This document shows, one piece after another, positions 35,754 through 44,837 of a stretch of DNA of 64,000 bases. Source of the DNA: Bin5 sp965221145 (lineage in GTDB: Bacteria; Chloroflexota; Anaerolineae; Caldilineales; Caldilineaceae). The position numbers and the translations under genes are program-made. The notes beneath the pieces were generated by a model. That model was given only the letters and a program-made list of their open reading frames with translations, ran no database searches and was not told the origin of the DNA. Each line of letters starts with the position of its first letter. The stretch's first letter is position 1. The stretch is from contig OZ244877.1 of assembly GCA_965221145.1 (NCBI GenBank), positions 3,472,001 to 3,536,000 on the forward strand, given 5' to 3'.

Positions 35754-37148
35754 TCAGACAACCGCAGGCGGCTTGTTCCCCGATTCAGCGATGGCCCGCC
35801 GCACGTCTACGCGCAACAGCAGAATCATCCCAACGATAAAGAAGAGAATGATTGACAGAATCGCCGGACGCAGGCTTCCGATCAGTTGGTTGACCCCGGC
35901 GAAGATTAGCGGGCCGAGCCACGACGTTCCCCGCTCGCTCACTTCGTAGATCGAGAAGAACTCGGCCTCCTTCCCATGCGGAATCATATTGGAAAACAGA
36001 CTGCGGCTGACCGCCTGCGTACCGCCCATCACCAGAGCGATGCACCCCCCCAAGATCCAGAACTCCAGGACTCGGCTCTCCCCGCGCAGGCCCAGATAGG
36101 CGTAGATCACGACCACTGTCCACACGATCAGCCCGATAATCAGAGCCTTCTTCGCGCCGATGCGGATCGCCACCCTGCCGAAGAGCAGCGCGCCTGCAAA
36201 TGCGACAAACTGTATCATCAATATGACTTGGACCAGGACGCCCTGTTCAATCTCCAGACCTCCGTTTGCAAGCGGGGCCGTGGCAAAAACTGCCGCAGCA
36301 GAGAAAGCCGTTTGGATGCCGTCGTTGTAGAGAAGATAGGCAATCAGAAAGCGAATCGTATGCGGATAGCGCGCCGCCTCCCTGAAAGTCTCCACCAGTT
36401 GCTTGATTCCAGTTGACAGATACGTCTCCCCAACAGGAATCGCCCTCACAGTATCTCGGGACCGCAGCAGCTTCCAGGTCACGAACGACCAACTAAACCA
36501 CCAAAGGCCGCCCGAGAACAGATTGATGCGCACCGCCAGCCCTTGGTCAATGCCGATGGTTTCGTGCATTAGAATGAGAATCAGATTAAAGGTCAGCAGA
36601 ATGCCGCCGCCCAGATAACCCAGCGCCCAGCCCACCGACGACACCCGATCCCGGTCATCCGGCTCCGCGATGTCCGGCAAGAAAGCGTTGTAGAAGACGA
36701 TCGCCGCGCCAAAGCAGAGATTGGCGACAATAAACAAGAGTCCACCAAGCCTCCAACTCTCTGCGGTAACGAAGAACATCAGCATCGTCGCCACCGACCC
36801 GGCAACCGCAAATATCTGCATCAACTTCTTGCGCAGGTTGGAATAGTCGGCAATTGCACCGAGAATGGGCAGGAGAAAGAACTGAAGAAGAACGGAAATA
36901 GTGATAATGTAAAACACGAAAGAGTGCGGGGCCACGGGAATGCCCAATACTCGCACAAGCCCGTCAGGGTCGGCCGCCTTCAGAGCAAGGTCGGAGACAT
37001 AGGGGCCGAGAAAGACGGCGGCAACCGTTGTCGAGAAGGCGGAGTTGGCCCAGTCATAGAAGTACCATCCGAGCTGCTCGCGGCGGTTGCCTGGCCCCGG
37101 TACGCGCGCGGGCAGCGGCGTCGGGTCAGCGGTCGATTCTTGAGGCAT
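35754..37148 (-). CDS. MFS transporter, UMF1/Atg22-like
   Basis: 464 residues with about 12 TM helices. The N-terminal WYFYDWANSAFSTTVAAVFL matches UMF1-type transporters, a family that includes yeast vacuolar amino-acid exporter Atg22. FYNAFLPDIAEPDDRDRVSS and GGTQAVSRSLFSNMIPHGKE (with a SRSL motif) are also family-typical. The stop lies 23 bases from the pyruvate kinase stop, so the two genes converge. The substrate is unknown. Confidence 0.8.
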   Translation of the reverse strand: MPQESTADPTPLPARVPGPGNRREQLGWYFYDWANSAFSTTVAAVFLGPYVSDLALKAADPDGLVRVLGIPVAPHSFVFYIITISVLLQFFLLPILGAIADYSNLRKKLMQIFAVAGSVATMLMFFVTAESWRLGGLLFIVANLCFGAAIVFYNAFLPDIAEPDDRDRVSSVGWALGYLGGGILLTFNLILILMHETIGIDQGLAVRINLFSGGLWWFSWSFVTWKLLRSRDTVRAIPVGETYLSTGIKQLVETFREAARYPHTIRFLIAYLLYNDGIQTAFSAAAVFATAPLANGGLEIEQGVLVQVILMIQFVAFAGALLFGRVAIRIGAKKALIIGLIVWTVVVIYAYLGLRGESRVLEFWILGGCIALVMGGTQAVSRSLFSNMIPHGKEAEFFSIYEVSERGTSWLGPLIFAGVNQLIGSLRPAILSIILFFIVGMILLLRVDVRRAIAESGNKPPAVV

Positions 37149-37296
37149 AGCGCGCTCCTTTGTTCAGGCGGGCCAGTCGTCGGCATCTCCTTTGCGCCCG
37201 CCCGCACTGAGTCGTGAAGAGAGGGTTTTGGACAGCGCCGATTTCGTATCACCTTTCGAGCCGACACGGGCCACTTTCCATGGCGTGATGGCTGCG

Positions 37297-38700
37297 TTAG
37301 GGTCTCAGGGACGGGGGAACGGGGTTGAAGGCTGCCAAGTTTTTAGGGGGAGAAGAGCCGGTACCTGGCTGAACTGCGCCGTGCAGGGTCTCGCCGTGGA
37401 GTTCCTCCAGGCGGAGCGTCGTGATTTGGTTGCCGATGTAGAGGCCAGCAGGGGCATAGCCTGTCACGCGCAGGTAGTTGTCGGTGAGGCCGCTCCACAG
37501 AACCATGTTCGGCTGATCCGCAAGCGGCTGCCCGCTGCCTTCCCACAGAACGGGGCGCGACGTGCCGACGAACCGCTCCCGTTCCCGTTGCCCGGTGTGG
37601 GCCACGATCCGGTGCATGCGCCGCGAGCGCTCCTTTTTCAGCGCATTGTGAACCTGTCCGTCAAAGCTGGCCGCGGCCGTGCCGGCGCGAGAGCTGAAGG
37701 GGAAGATGTGCGCGTGGGCAAACTGCATCTCTTCGACGAAGCCTAGTCCCTCTTCAAAGTCGGCCTCGGTCTCGCCAGGGAATCCGACGATCAGATCGGT
37801 GGTGACGATCAGGTCGGGGATGGCGGCGCGGGCGTCGGCCACCAGTTTGCGGAAGCTGTCAACTGTGCAACGTCGGGCCATGCGCCGCAGTTGGGCGTCG
37901 GTTCCGGCCTGCAAAGGCAGGTGCAGGTGCGGGCACAGGCGACCAGGCCAGCGCTGCCACAGGTCAAAGAAACCTTCTGCCAGTTCCCACGGTTCCAGGC
38001 TGCTGAGGCGCAGGCGGGGAATGTCAGTATCGGTGAGGATGGCCGCGGTCAACTCCTTCAGGTCCGTGCGCTGGCTGCCGGGCAGGTCTCGCCCATATGC
38101 GCCCAGATGCACGCCGGTGAGCACCGCTTCCCGGTAGCCGCTTTCCACCAGCCCCTGCACCTCCCGCACTACATCGGCAAGTGAGTGGCTGCGACTGTCG
38201 CCGCGCAACACGGTGACGATGCAGAACGTGCATCGATTCTCGCAGCCGTCCTGGACCTTGACGAAGGCGCGTGTGCGACCGCGCTCTTCCTCGCCCTGAG
38301 CAGGCGCGAACGGTGTGCCGTGCGGCTGAATGCGGGCCAGGTCGTCGGGGTCGGAGAACTCTGCGCTCCACGACTCCAGCAGGGTGTGCAGCATCTCCTT
38401 GTCATGGTTGTCGGCTACCAGCTCGACGCCGGGCAAGCGGGCGCTCTCCTGCGGGGCCAGGGTGGCATAGCAGCCGGTCATGGCGATGCGGGCGTTGGGG
38501 TTGCGCTTGTGCAGGTGACGCGCGGCCTGACGGCTCTTGCGCCCGGCCTGTGCCGTCACCGCGCAGGTGTTGAGGACGATGACTTGGGCATCTTCGGCGC
38601 GGCCAACGATTCGATGCCCGGCCGCGCTGAGGCGGCCTGCCAAGGTATCATTTTCACTGAAGTTAAGCCGACAGCCCAGTTGGTCGAGAAAGACGCGCAT
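37297..38700 (-). CDS. mtaB: tRNA threonylcarbamoyladenosine methylthiotransferase MtaB
   Basis: 467 residues. The N-terminal MTTase domain starts RVFLDQLGCRLNFSENDTLA and holds NTCAVTAQAGRKSRQAAR. The radical-SAM CxxxCxxC is CENRCTFC, with VLRGDSRSHSL after it. A C-terminal TRAM-like tail follows (VLWSGLTDNYLRVTGYAPAG). MtaB adds a methylthio group to N6-threonylcarbamoyladenosine 37 of tRNAs. The two iron-sulfur clusters are predicted from the N-terminal and radical-SAM cysteines. Confidence 0.88.
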   Translation of the reverse strand: MRVFLDQLGCRLNFSENDTLAGRLSAAGHRIVGRAEDAQVIVLNTCAVTAQAGRKSRQAARHLHKRNPNARIAMTGCYATLAPQESARLPGVELVADNHDKEMLHTLLESWSAEFSDPDDLARIQPHGTPFAPAQGEEERGRTRAFVKVQDGCENRCTFCIVTVLRGDSRSHSLADVVREVQGLVESGYREAVLTGVHLGAYGRDLPGSQRTDLKELTAAILTDTDIPRLRLSSLEPWELAEGFFDLWQRWPGRLCPHLHLPLQAGTDAQLRRMARRCTVDSFRKLVADARAAIPDLIVTTDLIVGFPGETEADFEEGLGFVEEMQFAHAHIFPFSSRAGTAAASFDGQVHNALKKERSRRMHRIVAHTGQRERERFVGTSRPVLWEGSGQPLADQPNMVLWSGLTDNYLRVTGYAPAGLYIGNQITTLRLEELHGETLHGAVQPGTGSSPPKNLAAFNPVPPSLRP

Positions 38701-38718
38701 GTGTAGTGCAGAGCAAGC

Positions 38719-39400
38719 AGGGGTGCATCCGAGATTTACGGGCGATGATGGCAGGATCGGTTGGGTTGGCAGGTTAGCCTGAACTGCAGTTGACAGGAGG
38801 AAGAAATTCCCAGGTTTGGATGCGGGCGGATTGACGGCGGGCAGGCATGGCTGAATGTGCTACCGCTTGGCCCTACGGGCGCCAGTCGCAAATGCACTAC
38901 CGCTTCGCGCGCCCAAGGGGCACCCGGGCGCCATTCTACTAAACGTTTAGGAAAAATGTCCGCTTTGTCCGCTTTACCCCCCCCCCCTTTCGATTACTAT
39001 ACGAAGAAAAACGCCTTTTCCTCGTTTGCGGAGGCCGTCGCTGCCGGCAGGCGGCCAAGGAGTGCAACGGGACCTGGCTCGACCGGATGCCTGCACGACG
39101 GACATTATACCACACTCTTGTACCGGTGTGCGGCAGGGCCTCTCAAAGGGTGTGGTCCAGATTTGGGGGCGACCAGAGTGGCTGGTTTCGGAATCCAGTG
39201 TAGCTTTCCAGAGATAGCCAGAAACTCACCCCCATTTTGGACCGCACCCCTCTCAAATCGGATGCACCCCTCTCAAAGAGCGTGTCCCAGATCTTCTGGG
39301 AGACTTGCTTGACCCTTGGCGCCTTCGGCAAGGATGACAGCTTTGGCCTCACTTGACGGACAATCAATTGGGATGCACCCACAATTATCCTGGATACGCC
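38719..39400 (+). repeat. Large mosaic dispersed repeat, copy B (about 0.7 kb)
   Basis: It shares sequence with 15231-16040 across most of its length. Here the inverted ends are perfect over 10 bases: GGGTGCATCC at 38720-38729 and GGATGCACCC at 39371-39380. A C-run of 11 lies at 38977-38987, against 12 in copy A. Copy B lacks the GGGATGCACCCC middle module of copy A but has a GTGTGGTCCAGATTTGGGG module in inverted sense. It sits between mtaB and a leaderless isomerase gene. No protein is encoded. Confidence 0.8.
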
Positions 39401-39447
39401 GGTGAACAGTGCTTGTCTGTTTGCAAAAGGATAACACAGAAACATTC

Positions 39448-39476
39448 TTAACATTCAACCACAGATCGGTTATACT
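39448..39476 (+). promoter_or_regulatory. Sigma70-type promoter giving a leaderless mRNA
   Basis: TTAACA (39448-39453), a 17-base spacer and TATACT (39471-39476) are followed by ATG only 8 bases after the -10. The transcription start would fall on or next to 39484, so the mRNA would have no 5' untranslated region. Confidence 0.6.
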
Positions 39477-39483
39477 CCAGCTT

Positions 39484-40308
39484 ATGGAATTGTCACTCTC
39501 GGTACGCGTCGCGGAAAGTTTCGGCAACAAACGGGTGAGCGCGATCCCGCTGGATGAGTTGGCGGGCATCGCGGCCGACGCCGGTTACGATGCGCTCTGT
39601 ATGCGGGCGTCAGTTGTGGGCGTCCACAGCGCGCCAGGCGCGGCCGGGCGGGTACGGCGCACTGTGGCCGGACACGAGCTAACTATCTCGATGGTCACCG
39701 CCGATTTTGCTGTGCCGGAGAACAGCCCTGAAGGCCCGAACAGCCTGCGGCAGATCACGTCCTCACTGGATCTGGCCGAGGCGCTCGGCACCGACTTGAT
39801 TCGCATCTGCATGAAAACGGATGAGGACATCATCCAGGCGCAGCGGGCCGCGGACGAGGCGCGCGAGCGGGGCATCCGCCTGGCGCACCAGAGCCACACG
39901 CGCAGCCTGTTCGAGACGGTCGAGGGATCGGTGGCGGTGCTTAAGGCGGTCGGACGCGCCAACTTCGGCATCATCTACGAACCGGCCAATCTGGCGCTGT
40001 GCGGCCAAGAGTACGGCGAGTCTACGTTGCGCGCGTTCCAGCCCTGGCTATTCAACGTCTATCTGCAGAACCACACGCCCGAAGCCGACGGCCTCCAACC
40101 GATGGAGACATGGACGCGGGGCGAGGTGATGTCCACGTTGCGCCCGTTGGACGCGCCCGGCGGCATCGACTTTCCGAGTATCTTTGACGGCCTGCGGGCG
40201 ATCGGCTACGACGGCTGCGTGACCATGCACCAGGCGTTCGGCGGAGACATGACGCCGGAGGAGGCCACTCGGCGCACCGCGGCGTTTCTGCGGGGGTTGA
40301 TGAGATAG
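39484..40308 (+). CDS. Sugar phosphate isomerase/epimerase-like TIM barrel
   Basis: 274 residues of the AP-endonuclease-2/xylose-isomerase-like barrel. Family features seen: GIRLAHQSHTRSLFETVEGS, FGIIYEPANLALCGQEYGE with glutamate and asparagine near metal ligands, YLQNHTPEADG and YDGCVTMHQAFGGD. It likely isomerises or epimerises a keto-sugar. There is no ribosome-binding site and the start codon coincides with the predicted transcript start. Confidence 0.75.
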   Translation: MELSLSVRVAESFGNKRVSAIPLDELAGIAADAGYDALCMRASVVGVHSAPGAAGRVRRTVAGHELTISMVTADFAVPENSPEGPNSLRQITSSLDLAEALGTDLIRICMKTDEDIIQAQRAADEARERGIRLAHQSHTRSLFETVEGSVAVLKAVGRANFGIIYEPANLALCGQEYGESTLRAFQPWLFNVYLQNHTPEADGLQPMETWTRGEVMSTLRPLDAPGGIDFPSIFDGLRAIGYDGCVTMHQAFGGDMTPEEATRRTAAFLRGLMR

Positions 40309-40480
40309 ACTGGCCCCTGCAGTTCCTCAGGGCAGCAGGCTGGTCCAAGGCCAGCCGTTCCCTGTGTTCCTCTTCTCCCAAGTTCGACCAACCGCGCCCT
40401 AATGCGTCACTGGTAGACGCCGCAGAAGAATTCTCAATCCGGCAGGAAATGAACGAGAACAGTGCTCTCGTTGAGGGTGG
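40309..40480. other. Intergenic gap
   Basis: Nothing recognised between the isomerase-like gene and VapC. Confidence 0.3.
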
Positions 40481-40906
40481 TTATGAGGATTCCCACGGGT
40501 TGACGAAGTCAACGTTCAGAGAGGCAAAGTCTCTGACATTGCGCGTGGCCACAGTGAGATTGTGGACGGCGGCTGTTCCGGCGATCAAAGCATCAGCCAG
40601 TTTCAGCACGCGACCAACGCGCCGCGCCCGTACTCTGAGTAGCGCAGCCTGCCGCGCTTCTGCCCTGTCTACCGGCAGGATACGGTCCTCGTACTTGGTG
40701 ATGACCGCCGACAATGCGGCACGCAACTGTTCGCGCTGATCCCCCTTGGGGAGCAGATTCAGACCGAAATCCAGTTCATGCAGGACAATAACTGGAAGCC
40801 ACAGGTCTTCATCTTCTTGCACCGACAGGAAGGCGATGACCTGCGGATCAGGGGTTGTCTTGACGATTTCCGAAACTACGTTCGTGTCGAGGACGTAGCC
40901 GTTCAT
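40481..40906 (-). CDS. vapC: PIN-domain toxin VapC
   Basis: 141 residues. MNGYVLDTNVVSEIVK opens with the PIN active-site aspartate (residue 7), HELDFGLNLL carries the second acidic cluster, and LADALIAGTAAVHNLTVATR the third. The gene overlaps the antitoxin by ATGA (40903-40906). VapC toxins cleave tRNA or rRNA when the antitoxin is lost. Confidence 0.85.
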   Translation of the reverse strand: MNGYVLDTNVVSEIVKTTPDPQVIAFLSVQEDEDLWLPVIVLHELDFGLNLLPKGDQREQLRAALSAVITKYEDRILPVDRAEARQAALLRVRARRVGRVLKLADALIAGTAAVHNLTVATRNVRDFASLNVDFVNPWESS

Positions 40907-41196
40907 TCGTCTTCTGCGATGACAAATGGGATCTCGCGCTCAGGTTCGTCGCGACTGGGGAGTTCAAGGTCGATTCCGCGTGGCATGTTCTCAACCAGCC
41001 ATCGGCCAAGCGGCTTACGTGGCTGTCGTATGCGCGGCGAAGTTTGGGCATCCCATGTCTCGGCGGGCACAATGACGAATGACGGCTGCTTTCCTATGCG
41101 CTGAGGCCCCTCCTCTTCGGCAAGCCTCAGAATATCGGAAAGGCGCGCTTTGGCCTCTGCCACAGTCCAGGTACGGCTGGTCTCTAATTGGTCCAT
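40903..41196 (-). CDS. Phd/YefM-type antitoxin of VapC
   Basis: 97 residues. The N-terminal TWTVAEAKARLSDILRLAEE is the Phd/YefM DNA-binding domain; the C-terminal tail (NMPRGIDLELPSRDEPE) is the toxin-neutralising region. It overlaps vapC by four bases. It should autoregulate the pair. Confidence 0.8.
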   Translation of the reverse strand: MDQLETSRTWTVAEAKARLSDILRLAEEEGPQRIGKQPSFVIVPAETWDAQTSPRIRQPRKPLGRWLVENMPRGIDLELPSRDEPEREIPFVIAEDE

Positions 41197-41356
41197 TTCG
41201 TATTCCTTTAACAGTCTTGTTGTAGTCCATCATAGACCATCCCTGTATCCTGCGCCAACTGGTTAAAGCGGGTGGTCGGGTCCGTGAGCGATCTGCCAGC
41301 CATGGGTACAGTTTAGGAAAGGACGGCGTGCCGAGACTCGGCTTTGTTTGGAGCAA

Positions 41357-41869
41357 TTATTGACTGTTTCTTTTCACCCCGGTGTGTGAACTGAGAAAGT
41401 CCTCTGGTGTTTTTGCGACTATACCCAATCGTTCTTGCAATTCCGATGCCACAGCAAGAATCCCGAGGTCCCAAGTCAGGAAAACCTGCCTTCTCGAAAG
41501 GAAGTGTCCTTGAAGGTGGTCCCAGTCTTTCCAATCCGGCCGTTGCTTCGTTCTACCTTGCCGGTCCAACTCATCTTCAAGTGAAGCCATAACTTGCAGA
41601 AAGTCGTCACTTCCCCACATGTCTCCGCCGTCCCACCTTGAGACATCGAAGCGAAAGGCAGAACCAATCTGCTGAACATTGAGAACCGGGAGCTCGTTGA
41701 TGCGGTCCGCCAATGGCAGGCGGGGAATATCTGCGTTGATTCGTGAAGTGATGGCCAGCTCTATCTTCCCATGCTTTGCAAGATTGAGAACTGACTTCGT
41801 TACCGCTGCCTTGTGCTGATTGCACCAGAACTCTCTAAGAACGTTGGTGTCAAGAGTTACCGTCATCAT
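41357..41869 (-). CDS. Orphan PIN-domain protein
   Basis: 170 residues from ATG at 41869 or 41866. MTVTLDTNVLREFW supplies the first PIN aspartate, and the tail FLTWDLGILAVASELQERLG matches the last acid motif. The middle region (DMWGSDDFLQVMASLEDELD) is longer and less typical. No antitoxin lies beside it. It may be a stand-alone RNase of the same island. Confidence 0.65.
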   Translation of the reverse strand: MMTVTLDTNVLREFWCNQHKAAVTKSVLNLAKHGKIELAITSRINADIPRLPLADRINELPVLNVQQIGSAFRFDVSRWDGGDMWGSDDFLQVMASLEDELDRQGRTKQRPDWKDWDHLQGHFLSRRQVFLTWDLGILAVASELQERLGIVAKTPEDFLSSHTGVKRNSQ

Positions 41870-41950
41870 CAAATTGCCTACCTCATTATAGACTCGACAA
41901 ATCGCCATGAGCGCACAGCTATCAATGTACTCTGCTGGATTGTACTCTTG

Positions 41951-42046
41951 CTAAGTAACTGTCCGTTTTCAATTCAGCGGTTTTGTTCGACAAATCAGTC
42001 TGAACTCGCTTGAAATCGCTACGTTATTTGCGGACAGTCACTAAGT
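41951..42046. mobile_element. Possible MITE-like inverted repeat
   Basis: CTAAGTAACTGTCCG and its near inverse CGGACAGTCACTAAG (two mismatches in 15) flank about 65 AT-rich bases. This looks like a small non-autonomous element or IS relic; no transposase is present. Confidence 0.45.
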
Positions 42047-42143
42047 GTCCTTACCTGTCTTTCCTGACAGTGGATAACCTTAACACTTTGGCCAGGGCTA
42101 GGGGAAATTGCCACATCGCGGGCGAGAGGCAGTAATTTGCCCA

Positions 42144-42461
42144 TTACTTCATGCTCACCAGGACGACATAGTCGCGCTCGATTTCACAGTGAAAGCTCTC
42201 GTGGAGGCGCGCCCAATCGCGCGCTTCCACGAGGAACGGGATAGTGGACTCGCGCAGGGCCTCCTCCAGGTCGACGAGCTTGCCGATCGGGAATTGTTCC
42301 AGATTGGCACTACACTGAACCAGATCCAGATCGCTGCCGCCGTGGCTGTGCCCGCTGACGCGGCTGCCGTATGCCCACACTTCGACATCGGGCAGATACG
42401 CGCGCAGAATTTCCTCAAGCATACGGCGATGCCGCGGTTTCAGATGCAGCCGTTCAGCCAT
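42144..42461 (-). CDS. Minimal nucleotidyltransferase (MNT-type)
   Basis: 105 residues. The catalytic GSRVSGHSHGGSDLDLV is the GSxxxG...GSDxD motif of MNT proteins. Many of these are antitoxins that adenylate a HEPN toxin, but no HEPN gene is visible in the window. It overlaps the HigA-ImmA/IrrE gene by eight bases and is co-expressed with it. Confidence 0.75.
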   Translation of the reverse strand: MAERLHLKPRHRRMLEEILRAYLPDVEVWAYGSRVSGHSHGGSDLDLVQCSANLEQFPIGKLVDLEEALRESTIPFLVEARDWARLHESFHCEIERDYVVLVSMK

Positions 42462-43668
42462 CTTTGTTCTTCTCGAATTGTTTCGCTACTTCGCCCATTC
42501 CAACGAGTTGAGAAAGCAGACGATAGTTTTTCCGCTCGCATCGGACCCGCCCAGCGACAACAGCCGGATGGACGCCAACCTTTTGTGCCAATTCGTAAGC
42601 ACGCAAGGGGGTTGGTCTAATGCGTACTTCGCTGGCCTCCCAAATCTCTGACGGAATGAGCGCCTCCTCGGCACCTTTGTCGGCCTGAGCTTCCAGTGGA
42701 TCCGAGTCGCGAAGCGACAGGTCGTCAATGAACGGTTCGCCTTCACAGGGGTCCAGGTGCAGGCCAACATGAGCCATTTCGTGCATTAGGCTGAACCAGA
42801 AATTGTCGATGCGGTCGTAGCGCAAGGTAAGGCCGATGACTGGGCGGCCGTCGTGTAGGCACAGAGTCGCGCCGTCGACGTGCGTTCGCTTCAAATATTT
42901 CTCGACAACGAAGGCGATTCCGTGTTCGTTCAGAAGCGTTTGCGCGCGCCGCGGCCCATCTTCATAGATGCTAAGTTGAGCTACTTCGCGCATGAACTCC
43001 TCGTTCACAGTGCCCTGTTTGTATTTGGCCCGTGGCGCGTTTTCGTTGGCGAGACCGAGGACGCGCCAGCACCAGGCTCTCAGCGCATAGAGATCCGTTT
43101 TGGCATTGATGCGACGGTGGCCGTTCTTGCGGTAGAAGGGAACGGCGGCGGCTTCCTTACCGCCGGCCCGTTCGATCAGGTCGCGGATCAACTCTTCGGC
43201 GCGGTCAGCCAGGTCGGGCAGTTGGGGAATCCATCCACGATTCGCCATTTCCTTCAACGGAAAGCGGCGCGGGTCGATTCTCTCGAAAGTGGAATCGAAC
43301 TCTGCGCCGGGTTTTTGAAGAAGCACATCGGCGGGAATGCCAAGATGCTCATGCAGGGCGCGGGCCATTGACATGGTGAGATCTCGCTTGCCGGAAAGGA
43401 CTTCCGAGACTTTGGCACGGCTGCCAATGTAAGGAATGAGGTCGCGTTGTGTCAACCCAGCTTGATCCATGCGAAACTCAATAGCGGCGATTGGATCGGG
43501 AATGCCGATGTCCACGGCCTTGGATTCATAGTACTCTACCAGATCGACTAGCACGTCAAGCTCTTCGCCTTCGGGAGTCCCCTTTTTGGCTTCAAAAATC
43601 TCGTCGACCCGTTTCAATGCCTGTACGTAATCCTCCTCTGTTCGGATAGGTCTGATAATAGGGTTCAT
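42454..43668 (-). CDS. HigA-type antitoxin fused to ImmA/IrrE metallopeptidase
   Basis: 404 residues from ATG at 43668, which has an AAGGAAG site. Residues 1-120 are HigA-like: MNPIIRPIRTEEDYVQALKR, DPIAAIEFRMDQAGLTQRDL, GSRAKVSEVLSGKRDLTMS. The remainder is an ImmA/IrrE metallopeptidase with HEMAH at 296-300 (LMHEMAHVGLHLD). Stand-alone HigA is about 120-130 residues. Upstream is the HigB toxin. In known systems ImmA/IrrE cleaves a repressor; here the peptidase could control toxin release, which is inference. Confidence 0.75.
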   Translation of the reverse strand: MNPIIRPIRTEEDYVQALKRVDEIFEAKKGTPEGEELDVLVDLVEYYESKAVDIGIPDPIAAIEFRMDQAGLTQRDLIPYIGSRAKVSEVLSGKRDLTMSMARALHEHLGIPADVLLQKPGAEFDSTFERIDPRRFPLKEMANRGWIPQLPDLADRAEELIRDLIERAGGKEAAAVPFYRKNGHRRINAKTDLYALRAWCWRVLGLANENAPRAKYKQGTVNEEFMREVAQLSIYEDGPRRAQTLLNEHGIAFVVEKYLKRTHVDGATLCLHDGRPVIGLTLRYDRIDNFWFSLMHEMAHVGLHLDPCEGEPFIDDLSLRDSDPLEAQADKGAEEALIPSEIWEASEVRIRPTPLRAYELAQKVGVHPAVVAGRVRCERKNYRLLSQLVGMGEVAKQFEKNKDG

Positions 43669-43741
43669 CTTGTCTTCCTTTCGTTTCATCTACTCCCTCC
43701 CATCCTTGGCGAGCCAACTTGCCGATGAATTGCAACTTGGT

Positions 43742-44044
43742 TTACACCTCCTGTTCATTGATACGGTCATACTCCTTATGGGTGCCGATAAAGCGTATGT
43801 AGACCACGCGGTATTGATAGTTGATTTTGACAATCAGCCGAAACCGATTGTCTCTTATGTTGAAGATGGCACGATTATCGCCGATGATTCTTGTTTTCGG
43901 GTACTTTCTCTTCAGATCGGCTGGCGTAGACCAATCTTCCTTCTCAACTTCTCTATGCCAGGCTAATGAGGGCTGCTCGGCATCGGAATTCTTCTTCCAG
44001 AAATCCCTCAACTTTTTCTTGGCAATTATTCTCATGTCGAACAA
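43742..44044 (-). CDS. higB: HigB-type mRNA interferase toxin
   Basis: 100 residues that read like a textbook HigB toxin: MRIIAKKKLRDFWKKNSDAE, REVEKEDWSTPADLKRKYP, NRAIFNIRDNRFRLIVKINY and IRFIGTHKEYDRI. It precedes the HigA-like gene by 73 bases. The toxin gene preceding the antitoxin is the usual order for higBA. A strong AT-rich promoter lies upstream. Confidence 0.85.
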   Translation of the reverse strand: MFDMRIIAKKKLRDFWKKNSDAEQPSLAWHREVEKEDWSTPADLKRKYPKTRIIGDNRAIFNIRDNRFRLIVKINYQYRVVYIRFIGTHKEYDRINEQEV

Positions 44045-44103
44045 GAAACCTCACAAAAAGAGCTTTACAATGATTTTGAATAGTATATTAGTAATACGCT
44101 CCC

Positions 44104-44132
44104 ATAATATCACACATTTAGGTGATTGTTAA
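44104..44132 (-). promoter_or_regulatory. Promoter of higB operon
   Basis: On the minus strand TTAACA (44132-44127), a 17-base spacer and TATTAT (44109-44104) lie about 60 bases from the higB start. A nearby semi-palindrome (GTATTACTAATATAC) may be the antitoxin operator. Confidence 0.55.
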
Positions 44133-44300
44133 TTTCCTCCATTGGGGATCATACTACCAAACATAAGATTCTTGTCGTCGGGCTGAGGGTCGGCCCCATC
44201 GTAGCAGGCAGGGTCAAGGCAAGGTCATGCTTGCGGAGCCTTACTGCGGTCAAATGCTTGGTGTGATTTTTTGCATTCGGAGCGATACTCTTTCGCGACG

Positions 44301-44765
44301 CTATGCACTCCCGCGGCGCGCATCCAAGTAGCTACGCAGAATCACCGCCGCGGCGACGGCATCCTGACCGGCGGCGTGCCGCCCGAATTCGGCGATCCAT
44401 TCGTCGGCGGCAAAGCTGCTGAGGCGCTCATCCCACAGGTGCAGGGGAACCTCATCGCCGCGGATAACTTTCAGCGCGCGGGCAAATCGCGCTGCCCAGT
44501 TGCGCATCTTGCGCGCCTGCGGCCCTTCGCTGCCGTCCATGTTGAGAGGAAGCCCACACACGACCATCACGGCCTCCTCTTCGGCGTAGATTCGGGCCAG
44601 GGCGTCGAAGTCGTGGCGGCGGCGGCGGCGGTGCAAGGTAAGCAGGGGGCGCACCGTCAGGCCCAGGGGATCACAGGTGGCGACGCCGATGCGCGCGTCG
44701 CTTACGTCCAACGCCAAGATCTTACCCGGCGGCTCAGCGCGTTCGGAAGGGGACGGTGGGGTCAT
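44301..44765 (-). CDS. ruvX: Putative Holliday junction resolvase RuvX (YqgF)
   Basis: 154 residues. The RuvX fold is shown by ILALDVSDARIGVATCDPLG near the start, VMVVCGLPLNMDGSEGPQA in the middle and LHLWDERLSSFAADEWIAE with the second acid cluster. YqgF also acts in pre-16S rRNA maturation in Escherichia coli. The first ~14 residues are not conserved, so a later start is possible. Confidence 0.85.
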   Translation of the reverse strand: MTPPSPSERAEPPGKILALDVSDARIGVATCDPLGLTVRPLLTLHRRRRRHDFDALARIYAEEEAVMVVCGLPLNMDGSEGPQARKMRNWAARFARALKVIRGDEVPLHLWDERLSSFAADEWIAEFGRHAAGQDAVAAAVILRSYLDARRGSA

Positions 44766-44837
44766 CGGCTGTTGTGACAGATATTTTGTGATGAGCCTTC
44801 GCTAGATCTCTGCCGCCGAATCTTGTAAAGCGTGGGG

